Counted from the stretch's first letter, positions 8,215 to 18,388 are shown. The stretch is DNA of 64,000 bases from an uncultured Aliivibrio sp. (GCF_946479765.1 NZ_CAMLHO010000002.1:124001-188000), one strand, 5' to 3'. Program-made: numbers and translations. The notes: generated from the letters alone by a model not told the origin.

Positions 8215-8533
8215 ATCTGCAATATTCATGTGTTCAAATCAATTTTTACGCCAAAAAAGCCCCTTATGGGGTTTTTTTGTTGATTTCATTTCCCTCCTTA
8301 GTAATAATCAAGCCTCTTTAATTTTAGGTGTAAAATAATTACAATCCAATATAATATATCAATATTGGACCACCTTAATATTACAGAATAAGACAGTATG
8401 TATAAATTACTGCCGTTAACTTATTTACACTAAGGCGCATTGTTTCTGAAGCAATGATGTGCGAAAGTACAGTCATAAACAGAATTGGTTAACGACATTA
8501 ATTCAACATAAAATATAAATCGGGGTATACACA
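8215..8533 (+). other. cysK terminator and ptsH leader region
   Basis: A 319-base gap. It holds the cysK terminator, then an AT-rich stretch that must carry the ptsHI promoter(s). A weak inverted repeat (CATTG at 8438-8442 with CAATG at 8452-8456) lies about 80 bases before ptsH. I could not identify a convincing CRP or Cra operator by eye. Confidence 0.5.
8252..8279 (+). terminator. cysK intrinsic terminator
   Basis: A run of A, a GCCCC/GGGGC stem around the loop TTAT, then seven T. Classic rho-independent form, about 45 bases after the cysK stop. Confidence 0.9.
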
Positions 8534-8791
8534 ATGTATTCACAAGACGTAGTAATCACTGCAGAAAACGGCCTTCACACTCGTCCAGCGGCTCAGTTCG
8601 TTAAAGAAGCGAAAGGTTTTGATGCAAAAATCACTGTTACTTCTAATGGTAAAAGTGCAAGTGCTACTAGCCTTTTTAAACTACAAACTTTAGGTCTAAC
8701 TAAAGGTACTAACGTAACTATCTCTGCTGAAGGCACTCAAGAGAAAGAAGCAGTAGACCACCTAGTTAAACTAATGGACGAGCTGCATTAA
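8534..8791 (+). CDS. ptsH: phosphocarrier protein HPr
   Basis: Small cytoplasmic carrier that takes phosphate from Enzyme I at His15 and passes it to sugar-specific EIIA domains. His15 is in [10 protein letters not shown] and Ser46 is in the expected place. The 85-residue length is exact for the family. First gene of ptsH-ptsI-crr, separated from ptsI by 57 bases. Confidence 0.98.
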   Translation: MYSQDVVITAENGLHTRPAAQFVKEAKGFDAKITVTSNGKSASATSLFKLQTLGLTKGTNVTISAEGTQEKEAVDHLVKLMDELH

Positions 8792-8848
8792 TCAGCTTTT
8801 TCTTTAATTATTCTCATTCTCTAATTTGATCAATGTTAAGGTAAAGCT

Positions 8849-10573
8849 ATGATTTCTGGCATTCTAGCATCTCCAGGTATTGCTTTTGGTAAAGCACTAC
8901 TTCTTCAAGAAGATGAAATTGTCCTAAACAAAACTCCAATCTCTGAATCTCAAGTAGAAGCAGAAGTTAAATGTTTCTTTGACGCTAGAGCTAAGTCTTC
9001 TGAGCAATTAGAAGCGGTTAAAGCGAAAGCGCTAGCAACATTTGGCGAAGAAAAAGAAGCAATTTTTGAGGGGCACATTATGCTTCTTGAAGATGAAGAG
9101 CTAGAAGAAGAAATCTTAGCCCTTATAAGAGACGACAAGCTTTCTGCTGATTTTGCAATTTATTCTGTAATTGAAGAGCAAGCATGTGCACTTGAATCTT
9201 TAGATGATGACTATCTAAAAGAGCGCGCTACAGATATCCGTGATATAGGTAGCCGCTTTGTTAAAAATGCACTGGGCATTACGATTGTTTCTTTAAGCAA
9301 TATTAATGAAGAAGTTATCCTAGTTGCTAAAGATTTAACACCGTCTGAAACGGCACAAATAAACCTAGATTACGTTCTTGGTTTTGCTTGTGACATCGGC
9401 GGTCGCACTTCTCACACTTCTATCATGGCGCGTTCTCTTGAACTTCCTGCTATCGTTGGTACTAACGATATCACTAAGCAAGTGAAAAATGGCGACATGC
9501 TAATTCTTGATGCGGTTAACAATAGAATTGTTATCAATCCATCAGAAGCAGAACTGGCTGAATCGAAGAAAACTCGTGACGACTTAATTGCAGAAAAAGA
9601 AGAACTAGCAAAACTAAAAGACCTACCAGCTATCACTTTAGATGGCCACCAAGTTGAAGTTTGCGGTAACATCGGTACAGTTAAAGACTGTGACGGTATC
9701 ATCCGTAACGGCGGCGAAGGTGTTGGTCTGTATCGTACAGAATTCCTATTTATGGATCGCGATGCTCTTCCTACTGAAGAAGAGCAATATGTTGCTTATA
9801 AAGAAGTAGCAGAAGCGATGCATGGTGAATCAGTGATTATCCGTACTATGGATATCGGTGGTGATAAAGATCTACCATACATGGATCTTCCTGAAGAAAT
9901 GAACCCATTCTTAGGATGGCGTGCAATCCGTATCAGTTTAGACCGTCGTGAAATTCTACGTGATCAATTACGTGGTATTTTACGTGCATCTGCACACGGT
10001 AAACTGCGTATCATGTTCCCAATGATCATTTCTGTTGAAGAAATCCGTGAGCTGAAAAAAGCTATCGAAGAATACAAAGTAGAACTTCGAGCTGAAGGCC
10101 TAGCGTTTGACGAGAGCATCGAGATTGGTGTTATGGTTGAAACGCCAGCAGCCGCTGCAATTGCACATCATTTAGCAAAAGAAGTTAGCTTCTTCTCTAT
10201 CGGTACTAACGATTTAACACAATATACTCTTGCTGTTGACCGTGGTAACGAAATGATTTCTCACCTATACAACCCACTATCTCCAGCGGTTCTGCTTGTA
10301 ATTAAGCAAGTAATCGACGCTTCTCACAAAGAAGGTAAATGGACAGGTATGTGTGGCGAGTTAGCGGGTGATGAGCGTGCAAGTTTACTTCTTTTAGGTA
10401 TGGGCTTAGACGAATTCAGCATGAGTGGTATTTCTATCCCTCTTGTTAAGAAAATCGTTCGTAACTCAAACTTTGCAGCAGTAAAAGCAATGGCAGATGA
10501 AGCACTTCAAATGCCAACAGCAGCAGAAATTGAAGCTCACGTTGAAAAATTTATCGCAGAAAATACTAAGTAA
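8849..10573 (+). CDS. ptsI: phosphoenolpyruvate-protein phosphotransferase (PTS Enzyme I)
   Basis: Cytoplasmic enzyme starting the PTS phosphorelay: it autophosphorylates from PEP at His189 (in [13 protein letters not shown]) and phosphorylates HPr. The 574-residue protein has the N-terminal HPr-binding and phosphohistidine domains and the C-terminal PEP-binding TIM barrel, with Cys502 in [10 protein letters not shown] present. Ribosome site AAGGTAA precedes the ATG. Co-oriented with ptsH and crr. Confidence 0.98.
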   Translation: MISGILASPGIAFGKALLLQEDEIVLNKTPISESQVEAEVKCFFDARAKSSEQLEAVKAKALATFGEEKEAIFEGHIMLLEDEELEEEILALIRDDKLSADFAIYSVIEEQACALESLDDDYLKERATDIRDIGSRFVKNALGITIVSLSNINEEVILVAKDLTPSETAQINLDYVLGFACDIGGRTSHTSIMARSLELPAIVGTNDITKQVKNGDMLILDAVNNRIVINPSEAELAESKKTRDDLIAEKEELAKLKDLPAITLDGHQVEVCGNIGTVKDCDGIIRNGGEGVGLYRTEFLFMDRDALPTEEEQYVAYKEVAEAMHGESVIIRTMDIGGDKDLPYMDLPEEMNPFLGWRAIRISLDRREILRDQLRGILRASAHGKLRIMFPMIISVEEIRELKKAIEEYKVELRAEGLAFDESIEIGVMVETPAAAAIAHHLAKEVSFFSIGTNDLTQYTLAVDRGNEMISHLYNPLSPAVLLVIKQVIDASHKEGKWTGMCGELAGDERASLLLLGMGLDEFSMSGISIPLVKKIVRNSNFAAVKAMADEALQMPTAAEIEAHVEKFIAENTK

Positions 10574-10597
10574 TAGTATAGTTGCAAAGAATTAAAT

Positions 10598-10622
10598 ATA
10601 GCCACTAAGTTTTAGTGGCTAT
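10598..10622 (+). other. intercistronic hairpin between ptsI and crr
   Basis: A perfect 11-bp stem (10598-10608 with 10612-10622) around a 3-base loop, 25 bases after the ptsI stop and 27 before crr. Only a weak T run follows, so it is more likely a processing or stability element, or a partial attenuator, than a full terminator. It could set crr expression apart from ptsHI. Confidence 0.7.
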
Positions 10623-10649
10623 TTAATATAAACTTTAGGGAGCTACACA

Positions 10650-11159
10650 ATGGGTCTGTTTGACAAAATTAAAAGCGCATTTTCGTCTGAAAGCGCTGAC
10701 GCTGCAGCAATTGACATCATCGCACCTCTTTCTGGTGAAATTGTAAACATTGAAGATGTGCCAGATGTAGTGTTCGCTGAAAAAATCGTTGGTGACGGTA
10801 TTGCTATCAAACCTGCTGGCAACAAAATGGTTGCTCCAGTAAACGGTACTATCGGTAAAATCTTCGAAACTAACCACGCTTTCTCTATCGAATCTAACGA
10901 TGGCATCGAGCTTTTTGTTCACTTCGGTATCGATACTGTTGAACTTAAAGGTAAAGGCTTTACTCGTATCGCTGAAGAAGGCCAAGAAGTTAAAGCTGGC
11001 GACACCGTAATCGAATTCGATCTTGCGTACCTTGAAGAGCACGCTAAATCAACACTAACTCCAGTTGTTATCTCTAACATGGACGAAATCAAAGAGCTTA
11101 CTAAGCTTTCTGGTGCTGTTACTGTTGGTGAATCTCCAGTACTTAGAGTAACTAAATAG
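10650..11159 (+). CDS. crr: glucose-specific PTS component EIIA-Glc
   Basis: Soluble EIIA that carries phosphate from HPr to the glucose permease and acts as the central regulator of carbon catabolite control (adenylate cyclase activation, inducer exclusion). The phosphorylated histidine is His91 in ELFVHFGID, with the helper His76 in NHAF. The 169-residue length is standard. Ribosome site GGGAG lies before the ATG. Third gene of the pts cluster, followed by a strong terminator. Confidence 0.98.
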   Translation: MGLFDKIKSAFSSESADAAAIDIIAPLSGEIVNIEDVPDVVFAEKIVGDGIAIKPAGNKMVAPVNGTIGKIFETNHAFSIESNDGIELFVHFGIDTVELKGKGFTRIAEEGQEVKAGDTVIEFDLAYLEEHAKSTLTPVVISNMDEIKELTKLSGAVTVGESPVLRVTK

Positions 11160-11196
11160 TCTATCTTAATCGATTGATTTAGTTAATATAAGACAA

Positions 11197-11253
11197 TAAA
11201 AAGGCCGCGGTTACTTTCTCTTTCAATAAGAGATAGAAACAGCGGCCTTTTTG
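11197..11253 (+). terminator. crr terminator
   Basis: A long hairpin with outer arms AAAAAGGCCGC and GCGGCCTTTTT and extra inner pairing (CTTTCTC/GAGATAG region). T-rich on the plus strand. It ends the pts transcript and, being near-symmetric, may also stop the leftward yfeX transcript. Confidence 0.85.
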
Positions 11254-11312
11254 TATCACTCTTATAAAAGGAAAACTTAAACCAGCCTCCCTCCTAATAG
11301 AATCAATAGTCG

Positions 11313-12218
11313 TTATTTTATCTTTAGCTCTGCTAGCATTTCTTGTGATGGTGCAAAAAAGTACCCACCAGTAACTGCATCAGTAAAGCGTAATAATTGG
11401 TCCGTTTTACCATCAATTTCACCATACATGCTATCCAACATCACTTGGAAATTATGCACAGAGTGGCAGTAAGCGATAAACAGTAAACCATGATCGCCAG
11501 ATACCGAACCATATGGCAGGCTATGACGTAGAATCTTAACGCCTTTGCCATCTTCTTTAATATCAACGCGACCAACGTGAGAAGCTGCTGGAACATCTTC
11601 TAGCTCTATAGAATCAGACTTAGTGCGACCAATCACTTTTTCTTGGGCTGATACTGATAAACGATTCCATGCTGGTAATTTGTGTACAAAACGTTGGCAC
11701 ATCATGTAGCTACCTCCCGCAAACTCACCCTCTTTAATTAACGCCACTTCAGCGCGCGCTTCATTTTTTGGATTTTCTGTCCCATCAACAAAATCAGTCA
11801 TATCACGAGAATCAAGGAAACGATATCCAGACGTTTCTTCTAGAATTTCTACATGCTCGGAAATCACATTCATCAATTTACGTAAAATATAGAAATGTAA
11901 ATCATGGCGATTAGAATGAAGATGGATCAATACATCACCATGAGTTGCTGGTGCGGTAATATCACCTTTACCCAACGGCTTAAATTTAGCCAATTCAGAA
12001 GGCATAGAGGCAGATAACGTTGCCCAAAAATCAGCACCAAAAGAAATGGCGCTACTTAAATTCGCGTCTGGCTGATTTTCATTTAATTCAGAGATGAATA
12101 CTGGAAGTGCTTGCAGTTGCTCTAACACAAGCTGAGCGTTAGTTTTGATATTTAACGTTACGTATAATGCAAATCGATCTGGTTCTGGCAGTAATGCAGT
12201 TTGAGGAGTATGTGACAT
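11313..12218 (-). CDS. yfeX: Dyp-type haem peroxidase YfeX
   Basis: Cytoplasmic dye-decolorising haem peroxidase of the YfeX class, reported to act on porphyrinogens and dyes with peroxide. The family motif with the catalytic Asp (FVDGTEN, about residue 150) and the proximal haem-ligand region ASHVGRVD with a downstream arginine (LRHSLPYG) are intact. The 301-residue length matches E. coli YfeX. No Tat signal, so not the EfeB type. AAGGAA precedes the start. It lies downstream of a small exported-protein gene and a yfeZ-like gene. Confidence 0.93.
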   Translation of the reverse strand: MSHTPQTALLPEPDRFALYVTLNIKTNAQLVLEQLQALPVFISELNENQPDANLSSAISFGADFWATLSASMPSELAKFKPLGKGDITAPATHGDVLIHLHSNRHDLHFYILRKLMNVISEHVEILEETSGYRFLDSRDMTDFVDGTENPKNEARAEVALIKEGEFAGGSYMMCQRFVHKLPAWNRLSVSAQEKVIGRTKSDSIELEDVPAASHVGRVDIKEDGKGVKILRHSLPYGSVSGDHGLLFIAYCHSVHNFQVMLDSMYGEIDGKTDQLLRFTDAVTGGYFFAPSQEMLAELKIK

Positions 12219-12300
12219 GAACTCAGTTCCTTTCTATTTTGGATTAACTGAGCTCATTATATGTAATAAACCATGGAATTGTTTGATAAAAAATAAGAGT

Positions 12301-12690
12301 TTATGAAGAAATTACTTCAACCGAAAGTTTTACTGTTTCATTTGCTGAAGAATCAGACACCATGTAAGACTCTAAATTATTTAATTTGGTAATAATTGTT
12401 GGAGCACATAATATTCTGATTTTCCCCCCACCTTCTTCAGTGACACGAAAAGCAATTTCGACATTTTCAGCATCGATATTTTTAAGCTCGGCCCACGCTT
12501 GCACTTGAGATTGATTATCGATTGAATTAAAAACTAAAGTATCTTCACCCAGCACTAATGACGCTGATGAGTTAGTGATGCGTTGTAAATTCGGGCGATT
12601 AATCTCTAACCCCAAATCCAATTGCCAATCCGCCATTGCTAGCGGGCTTAATAACGCACTAAATAATAATGCACTTGTTGATAGATCCAT
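12301..12690 (-). CDS. small exported protein of unknown function in the yfeY position
   Basis: A 129-residue protein with an N-terminal signal peptide ending about AMA-D (residues 19-20) and a mature beta-rich, low-Cys domain. No lipobox, so probably soluble periplasmic. I do not recognise the family, and it does not look like the YfeY lipoprotein that fills this slot in E. coli. GAGGGGG precedes the ATG. It begins 15 bases after the yfeZ-like stop and is probably co-transcribed with it and yfeX. Confidence 0.75.
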   Translation of the reverse strand: MDLSTSALLFSALLSPLAMADWQLDLGLEINRPNLQRITNSSASLVLGEDTLVFNSIDNQSQVQAWAELKNIDAENVEIAFRVTEEGGGKIRILCAPTIITKLNNLESYMVSDSSANETVKLSVEVISS

Positions 12691-12705
12691 TGTCTGCCCC
12701 CTCTA

Positions 12706-13155
12706 TTAAGTCAGACTAAAGCATATTTTTACTCTCTTACTACGTAATAAAAATATTAAAAACCAGCTAAGAAGAAGAATTATGATTGCACTTCCAGGCT
12801 GAAACTCTCCACGATTAACAAAAACCGATTCAATTAACATTGTGAGGTCCATCAGAACCATCACTATCGTTAGCCACCTACCTTGCTTCCAAATTGTCAG
12901 CATAAAAGGGTGTGTGGGCTTTTTAAAGCTGCTTAACCACATATAAAACACAATGGGCAAGCTTAAATATAAACTCGTGTACAAATGAGCATGACTTGGA
13001 TAAAACAAAGCGAGTAAATCGGAGCCTTGTTCGCGGCTGGCTCCTGCCATAACAAAAACCACCACAGAGCGAATTAATATTGCCCACCCAAACCATAACC
13101 ATACCGGCGGTTTTAACCAACCATGTTTATCGTATGCATCAAATGAATACTGCAT
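12706..13155 (-). CDS. yfeZ: DUF2919 (YfeZ-like) inner-membrane protein
   Basis: A 149-residue protein with about four hydrophobic segments (roughly 17-37, 60-77, 90-112, 120-138) and an N-terminal motif YDKHGWLKPPVWLW typical of the DUF2919/YfeZ family. Function unknown. First gene of the leftward group leading to yfeX; the same neighbours occur in E. coli (yfeX-yfeY-yfeZ). The symbol is by family and synteny. Confidence 0.8.
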   Translation of the reverse strand: MQYSFDAYDKHGWLKPPVWLWFGWAILIRSVVVFVMAGASREQGSDLLALFYPSHAHLYTSLYLSLPIVFYMWLSSFKKPTHPFMLTIWKQGRWLTIVMVLMDLTMLIESVFVNRGEFQPGSAIIILLLSWFLIFLLRSKRVKICFSLT

Positions 13156-13378
13156 TATCTACCTTTCAATTAACTAATACCGCTTAAATTAACTAATAAC
13201 ATACTCAGTAGACTTGTTCAGAATACTGAAATGATTAAGAATAACGATTGAATAAAATAAAAACTTTGAGCTAGATACACTTCAAAGATCAAAATCTATA
13301 TTTCCGTCACACTTTGTATTGTTTATATTTCAATGATATATAAAGATAAAATTAAATATGAAAAATTGAGAGTAAAGT

Positions 13379-13738
13379 ATGAAAAATAACAACAAATCAA
13401 AAGGCTCGGTATCTATAGAGTCTCAAACAGAAGCGCTGAAGATAGCTAAAGCTACACAAAAACCAACACAAACAAAAGAACAAACTAAACTGATCGCTCA
13501 AGGTATTGAAAAAGGCATTACGCTTTATAAGAAACAGCAAAAAGAAAAAGCAAGAGAAGCGGATAAATTAAAGAAAAAAACACTACGTCAGAAACAAAAT
13601 AACGAGACGACCTCAGATATAGAAACAAAACAAGCTCAACAAGATCAGATAAATTCAGAATCGAACAAAACATTACCCTGGATACTGCTTGCTCTAAGCT
13701 GGGCAGGCTTTATTTATTATTCTGTATTAGGGTTTTAA
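13379..13738 (+). CDS. DUF2956-type membrane-anchored protein
   Basis: A 119-residue protein: a highly charged Lys/Gln/Glu-rich coiled-coil-like body (residues 1-95) and one C-terminal membrane helix (about 99-117). The opening, with QTEALKIAKATQKPTQTKEQ, is that of the Vibrio DUF2956 family. Tail-anchored topology with the body in the cytoplasm is inferred. Function unknown. Converges on the nap operon and shares its terminator. Confidence 0.78.
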   Translation: MKNNNKSKGSVSIESQTEALKIAKATQKPTQTKEQTKLIAQGIEKGITLYKKQQKEKAREADKLKKKTLRQKQNNETTSDIETKQAQQDQINSESNKTLPWILLALSWAGFIYYSVLGF

Positions 13739-13745
13739 ATACAAA

Positions 13746-13777
13746 AAAGAGATGGAGCCGTTAAGCTTCATCTCTTT
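13746..13777. terminator. bidirectional terminator between the DUF2956 gene and the nap operon
   Basis: A roughly 13-bp stem (AAAGAGATG outer arm, one G-T pair) around CGTTAA, A-rich before and T-rich after. It lies between converging genes and can serve both. Confidence 0.8.
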
Positions 13778-13804
13778 CATTTTATTATTACTTCTGTCTC
13801 TACA

Positions 13805-13939
13805 TTACGATTCTTTATCTGCTTTAAGTGATAACACCCAAATAGATAAAACAGCAACAGCAGCAAATCCACCAAGGATAATACTAGGCATTGCAATGTA
13901 ACCTAACGTATGCCAAATAACAGACTCTAATGTACTCAT
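13805..13939 (-). CDS. 44-residue membrane peptide at the end of the nap operon (TIGR02808-like)
   Basis: A very small gene: start ATG at 13939, stop TAA at 13805-13807, 44 residues with a single membrane helix (about residues 12-37). A strong ribosome site (AAGGAG) lies just before it, and it starts 9 bases after the napC stop, so it belongs to the operon. The opening MSTLESVIWHTLGY matches the small NapE-like TIGR02808 peptides found with Vibrio nap genes. Its role is unknown; helping assemble or stabilise the membrane arm of Nap is a guess. Confidence 0.8.
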   Translation of the reverse strand: MSTLESVIWHTLGYIAMPSIILGGFAAVAVLSIWVLSLKADKES

Positions 13940-13948
13940 GCTATCTCC

Positions 13949-14524
13949 TTACCAACCTTCAACGCCAGACATGTCAGGCAGTTTATGTGCAATACCTTTA
14001 TGGCAATCTACACAGGTTTTATCACCTGATGCGAGTGCCGTTGAGTGCTGTTTCGCACTACGAGGGCCTTGCTCTGAGAAATCCATGTAGTTAAATTCAT
14101 GACAATTACGACACTCTTGAGAGTTATTCGCTTTCATTCGATGCCATTCTCGCTCAGCTAAATGACCTCGACGTTCTTTAAATTTCTCTTCAGTATCAAT
14201 CGTTTTAGTTACGTAATGCGCAAACAATTCCTTTGATGCTTGAACTTTACGTACGATTTTATCTGTCCAATTATGAGGGACGTGACAATCAGAACAGATA
14301 GCACGAACCCCAGAACGGTTTGAGTAGTGAATCGTTTCTTGGATTTCTTTAACAATCGGAGCATGACAGCCAGAACAGAATTCTTCTGTATTGGTTGCTT
14401 CCATACCCGTGTTAAATGCGCCCCAGAAAAGCAACCCACCCATAAAACCCATAAATAGGACAATACCTACTGCTGCTTTACTTGGAGATGAAAAACGCTT
14501 CCAAAATGCTTTTAATAATTTCAT
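13949..14524 (-). CDS. napC: tetrahaem cytochrome c NapC, quinol oxidase of periplasmic nitrate reductase
   Basis: NapC/NirT-family inner-membrane protein that oxidises quinol and passes electrons to NapAB. One N-terminal membrane helix (about 19-37) and four CXXCH haem sites: CSGCH (50-54), CSDCH, CRNCH and CVDCH. The 191-residue length is normal. Lies 32 bases after napB. With no napGH in view, it is the evident quinol link of this Nap system. Confidence 0.96.
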   Translation of the reverse strand: MKLLKAFWKRFSSPSKAAVGIVLFMGFMGGLLFWGAFNTGMEATNTEEFCSGCHAPIVKEIQETIHYSNRSGVRAICSDCHVPHNWTDKIVRKVQASKELFAHYVTKTIDTEEKFKERRGHLAEREWHRMKANNSQECRNCHEFNYMDFSEQGPRSAKQHSTALASGDKTCVDCHKGIAHKLPDMSGVEGW

Positions 14525-14556
14525 GTATAGCCTCTCTTAACAGTATTGGCTATCAA

Positions 14557-15030
14557 CTAGCGCAATGAGTCCACACGTTCAAATTCATTCTCAACTAATG
14601 GTTTCGCATCAGCTTGAGGGACGTGACATTGTAGACAGAAATAACGACGAGGTGATACATCTGAAAGTACAGCGTCTTCACGGTTCATATAGTGCGTAAC
14701 ACTGATCTTCGTTGCGCCCATTTCTTTGGCATTTTTCCAGCTATGACATGATAGACATTTATTCGCATTTAATGATACTTCATAGTTACGAATAGTATGT
14801 GGCACCAAAGGTGGTTGATATACATAATCACTTTCTAGTGCATGATCACGAGGGAAACGCTTAAAGTCATCCGCTGGGCGAGTTGTCTCCAACTCTGATG
14901 CACCACGCAATGATTCTACGCCACCAATACCACCTGGATTAGTCACTTCCGCTTTTTGCTCTGCTTCTGCTTGGACTGCGCCAGCTAACAATAGTCCTAC
15001 TGACATCAGCGCTATAATGAATTTTTTCAT
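14557..15030 (-). CDS. napB: dihaem cytochrome c subunit NapB
   Basis: Periplasmic electron-transfer subunit that passes electrons from NapC to NapA. Cleavable signal peptide (about 1-21, ending VQA) and two CXXCH haem sites (CLSCH and CLQCH). 157 residues, as usual. GGAG precedes the ATG. Operon member between napA and napC. Confidence 0.95.
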   Translation of the reverse strand: MKKFIIALMSVGLLLAGAVQAEAEQKAEVTNPGGIGGVESLRGASELETTRPADDFKRFPRDHALESDYVYQPPLVPHTIRNYEVSLNANKCLSCHSWKNAKEMGATKISVTHYMNREDAVLSDVSPRRYFCLQCHVPQADAKPLVENEFERVDSLR

Positions 15031-15099
15031 TCTACTTTCTCCGCCTTAAGGCAAACTCTTTGAAATAGACCACCGAGTCGATGGCCTATCAATTATTAA

Positions 15100-17589
15100 T
15101 TAAGCAATTTTAGTGATTTTCACTGGGCACTTTTTGTAATCCGTTTGCTTAGAAAGCGGATCGGTTGCGTCCAAAATCAATTTGTTAATTAAGATGCGAG
15201 CATCAAAGAATGGGATAAATACCAATCCTTCTGGCGGACGGTTACGACCACGAGTTTCAACACGAACGCGAACTTCACCACGTTTGTTTGAAATTAATAC
15301 TTCTTCACCACGGCGTAAATCACGTTTTTTCGCGTCCGCTGGATGGATATAACAAAGTGCATCTGGAACGGCTTTATACAGTTCAGGAACACGACGAGTC
15401 ATTGTTCCTGTATGCCAATGCTCAAGAACACGACCAGTACATAACCACATATCAAACTCTTCGCCAGGAACTTCAGGAGGCGCTTCATATGGTGCAGAAA
15501 TAATCAGAGCTTTACCATCAGGCTTGCCATAGAAGTCCCAATCAGACCCTTTTTTAGCGTATGGATCTGAGCCTTCTTTAAAGCGCCATAATGTTTCTTT
15601 ACCATCAACAACAGGCCAACGTAAGCCACGTACTTGGTGGTAAGTATCATACGGTGCTAAATCATGACCATGACCACGACCAAACGTTGCATACTCTTCA
15701 AATAGGCCTTTTTGAACATAGAAGCCTTGATCTTTCGCATCATCATTTAGCTCTTGAGCTTCAGATAATGGGAAAGCATCTACGTTGCCATTTTTGTAAA
15801 GTACGTCATACATAGTTTTACCACGGAACTCCGGTGCTTTAGCTAATAGCTCTTCGCCCCACACTTCTTCTACTGTGAAGCGTTTTGAGAATTCCATGAT
15901 TTGCCATAAATCAGATTTTGCTTCACCTGTTGCTTGTACTTGTTGATACCAAGCTTGAGTACGACGCTCTGCATTACCATAAGCTCCTTCTTTCTCTACC
16001 CACATTGCTGTTGGAAGAATCAAATCAGATGCTTGAGCAGTTACTGTTGGGTATGGGTCAGAACACACAATGAAGTTTTCTGGATTACGGTAACCCGGAA
16101 GACGCTCACCATTAATATTTGGACCTGCTTGCATGTTGTTGTTACACATAACCCAGTAAGCGTTGATCTTGCCATCTTTAAGCATGCGATCTTGTACAAC
16201 AGCATGAGCACCTGGTTTTGCAGGAATCGTACCTTCAGGTAGTTTCCAGATGTTTTCAGCGATCTTACGGTGCTTAGGATTAGCAACCATCATATCGGCA
16301 GGTAAACGGTGTGAGAACGTACCGACTTCACGAGCCGTACCACACGCTGATGGCTGACCTGTCAATGAGAACGGGCTATTACCTGGCGTAGATATTTTAC
16401 CTGTTAATAAGTGAAGGTTATAAACAAGGCTGTTCATCCAAACACCGCGAGTGTGTTGGTTCATGCCCATTGTCCATAACGACATTACTTTTGTTTTTGG
16501 ATCGGCGTATTGCTTAGCCAGAGTGATCAAATCTTCTTCTGATACCCCTGACATTTCAGACGCTTTCTTCGCCGTATAAGGCGCAACAGACGCTTTATAT
16601 TCTTCAAAGTTAATTGAAGACATCGCACCTGAGTTAGGATTTTCAGCTTCCATTTGTAACGGATCATCATCACGAAGGCCGTAACCAATGTCTGTTGTAG
16701 CTTGCTTGAAATTCGTGTGTTTATTTACGAAATCCCAGTTAACTGCATCGTTTTCGATAATGTAATTCGCAACAAAGTTAGCAATAGCAAGGTCAGATTG
16801 AGGTTCAAAAATGTACCCTTTGTCTGCTAATTCAAATGAACGGTGGTAGTAAGTCGATAATACGTTCACTTTAACGTGCGGATTACTTAAACGACGATCT
16901 GAAATACGAGTCCATAATACTGGGTGCATTTCAGCCATGTTTGACCCCCACAGAACAAAAGCGTCTGCGTGTTCAAAGTCATCGTAACAACCCATTGGTT
17001 CATCAATACCGAAAGTACGCATAAACGCACCTACCGCAGAAGCCATACAGTGACGAGCGTTTGGATCGATGTTATTTGAACGAAAACCAGCTTTCATCAG
17101 CTTAACCGCTGCATAGCCTTCCATTACCGTCCACTGACCTGAACCAAACATACCAACACCTGTTGGACCATGTTTTTTCAGAGCCGCTTTCCATTTCTCA
17201 GCCATTGTGTCAAAAGCAACATCCCAAGAAACAGGCGTAAACTCACCTTCTTTGTCGTATTTGCCATCCGTCATACGCAGCATTGGCGTTTGAAGACGAT
17301 CTTTTCCGTACATGATTTTAGATAGGAAATAACCTTTAATACAGTTAAGACCTTTGTTTACTGGTGCTTCAGGATCACCTTGAGTCGCAACAACCCGACC
17401 TTTTTGAGTACCTACTAGTACAGAACAACCCGTTCCACAAAAACGACAAGGCGCTTTATCCCATTTAATTTTTGTTTCGTCAGAACTAACGATTAAATTA
17501 GTTGCTGAAGCAGGCAGTGTAATACCTGCAACAGCTGCAGCTGATGCTGCGGCGTTTGCTTTAACAAACGCACGTCTTGTCATTTTCAT
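15100..17589 (-). CDS. napA: periplasmic nitrate reductase catalytic subunit NapA
   Basis: Reduces nitrate to nitrite in the periplasm using bis-MGD molybdenum and one 4Fe-4S cluster. A twin-arginine signal (TRRAFVK at residues 4-10) directs folded export. Cluster cysteines Cys48, Cys51, Cys55 and Cys83 are present, and Cys181 in NARHCMAS is the molybdenum ligand. 829 residues, full length. Its ATG overlaps the napD stop (ATGA), so the enzyme and its signal-binding chaperone are co-translated; GAGG lies inside the end of napD. Confidence 0.98.
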   Translation of the reverse strand: MKMTRRAFVKANAAASAAAVAGITLPASATNLIVSSDETKIKWDKAPCRFCGTGCSVLVGTQKGRVVATQGDPEAPVNKGLNCIKGYFLSKIMYGKDRLQTPMLRMTDGKYDKEGEFTPVSWDVAFDTMAEKWKAALKKHGPTGVGMFGSGQWTVMEGYAAVKLMKAGFRSNNIDPNARHCMASAVGAFMRTFGIDEPMGCYDDFEHADAFVLWGSNMAEMHPVLWTRISDRRLSNPHVKVNVLSTYYHRSFELADKGYIFEPQSDLAIANFVANYIIENDAVNWDFVNKHTNFKQATTDIGYGLRDDDPLQMEAENPNSGAMSSINFEEYKASVAPYTAKKASEMSGVSEEDLITLAKQYADPKTKVMSLWTMGMNQHTRGVWMNSLVYNLHLLTGKISTPGNSPFSLTGQPSACGTAREVGTFSHRLPADMMVANPKHRKIAENIWKLPEGTIPAKPGAHAVVQDRMLKDGKINAYWVMCNNNMQAGPNINGERLPGYRNPENFIVCSDPYPTVTAQASDLILPTAMWVEKEGAYGNAERRTQAWYQQVQATGEAKSDLWQIMEFSKRFTVEEVWGEELLAKAPEFRGKTMYDVLYKNGNVDAFPLSEAQELNDDAKDQGFYVQKGLFEEYATFGRGHGHDLAPYDTYHQVRGLRWPVVDGKETLWRFKEGSDPYAKKGSDWDFYGKPDGKALIISAPYEAPPEVPGEEFDMWLCTGRVLEHWHTGTMTRRVPELYKAVPDALCYIHPADAKKRDLRRGEEVLISNKRGEVRVRVETRGRNRPPEGLVFIPFFDARILINKLILDATDPLSKQTDYKKCPVKITKIA

Positions 17590-17870
17590 GATTCATCCTC
17601 ACATTGCGAATCAAAGTGCTCGATTTGGTGGAATACTAACGCTACCGTTAGTATTCCTTCGAAGTCATTTATTTTATCGATTGAATCGGTGATATATCCT
17701 TGGTTTTCAGTTTCAAGTACAACGACTAGTTTGCCCTCCTCACTTTCTCCATAGATTTCCGCATTCGGTATTTCTAAAATTCTTTCTTTTGTTTGTTCTA
17801 AAAATTCAGGTTTTACATGCACTACTACACTTGAAATATGAACTTCATTCTCAGGCAAATTATCTAACAT
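17586..17870 (-). CDS. napD: NapA signal-peptide chaperone NapD
   Basis: Small cytoplasmic protein that binds the NapA twin-arginine signal and holds back export until the cofactor is in place. 94 residues; the opening [14 protein letters not shown] is characteristic. It starts within the napF stop (TAATG) and ends in the napA start (ATGA), a tightly coupled arrangement. Confidence 0.93.
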   Translation of the reverse strand: MLDNLPENEVHISSVVVHVKPEFLEQTKERILEIPNAEIYGESEEGKLVVVLETENQGYITDSIDKINDFEGILTVALVFHQIEHFDSQCEDES

Positions 17871-18388
17871 TATGTTTGCTCTTCCAGTGTCATGCTAATA
17901 GCAGAAGTAGGGCACGCAGCAACGCAGCCCCCACATCCATTACACACATCTAAATTAAGTTGAGGCTGAGCGACATTTCCTAGCACTAATTGAAAACGAA
18001 TGGCTTGTGTTTCACACATATCGCTACAACTACGACATTCAATCGATTGTTTTGCTAAGCAGCTTTTATTTATAGATATTTTATGAGAAAAAGCTGACAC
18101 TACGGTTAAATCAAATAAGTTTTCAGGGCAACTTTGAGCACATCCCTCACAGAACGTACACTCTCCCTTGGTAAAATCGACAATGGGAAACCCACCATCA
18201 CCTTTAACAATTATGTTTTCTTCACAGGCAGTTATGCATTTTTCACACTGAGTGCATTGAGAAACAAAATTCGCTTCACCATGAACCCAAGGTAACCGCT
18301 GTTGTATTAAAGGATGTATATTTTCCTTATTAGAGAAGCGACGAAAAAGACCTCGTTTAGAATGGTCAATCGTATTTTTTTGACTCAT
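17870..18388 (-). CDS. napF: ferredoxin-type protein NapF
   Basis: Cytoplasmic iron-sulfur protein of the nap operon, thought to help mature NapA. Cysteine clusters typical of 4Fe-4S sites are visible (CTQCEKC, CTFCEGC, CRSCSDMC and CNGCGGC). 172 residues. GGAG is well placed before the ATG. First gene of the leftward operon, read from the regulatory gap shared with narQ. Confidence 0.93.
   Translation of the reverse strand: MSQKNTIDHSKRGLFRRFSNKENIHPLIQQRLPWVHGEANFVSQCTQCEKCITACEENIIVKGDGGFPIVDFTKGECTFCEGCAQSCPENLFDLTVVSAFSHKISINKSCLAKQSIECRSCSDMCETQAIRFQLVLGNVAQPQLNLDVCNGCGGCVAACPTSAISMTLEEQT

Noticed and set aside
10635..11042. A 135-residue minus-strand frame
   Set aside because: Antisense to crr, no ribosome site; a codon-bias shadow.
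15288..15503. Plus-strand frames inside napA (also near 15591 and 15934)
   Set aside because: Antisense to a full-length, motif-complete napA; no independent support.
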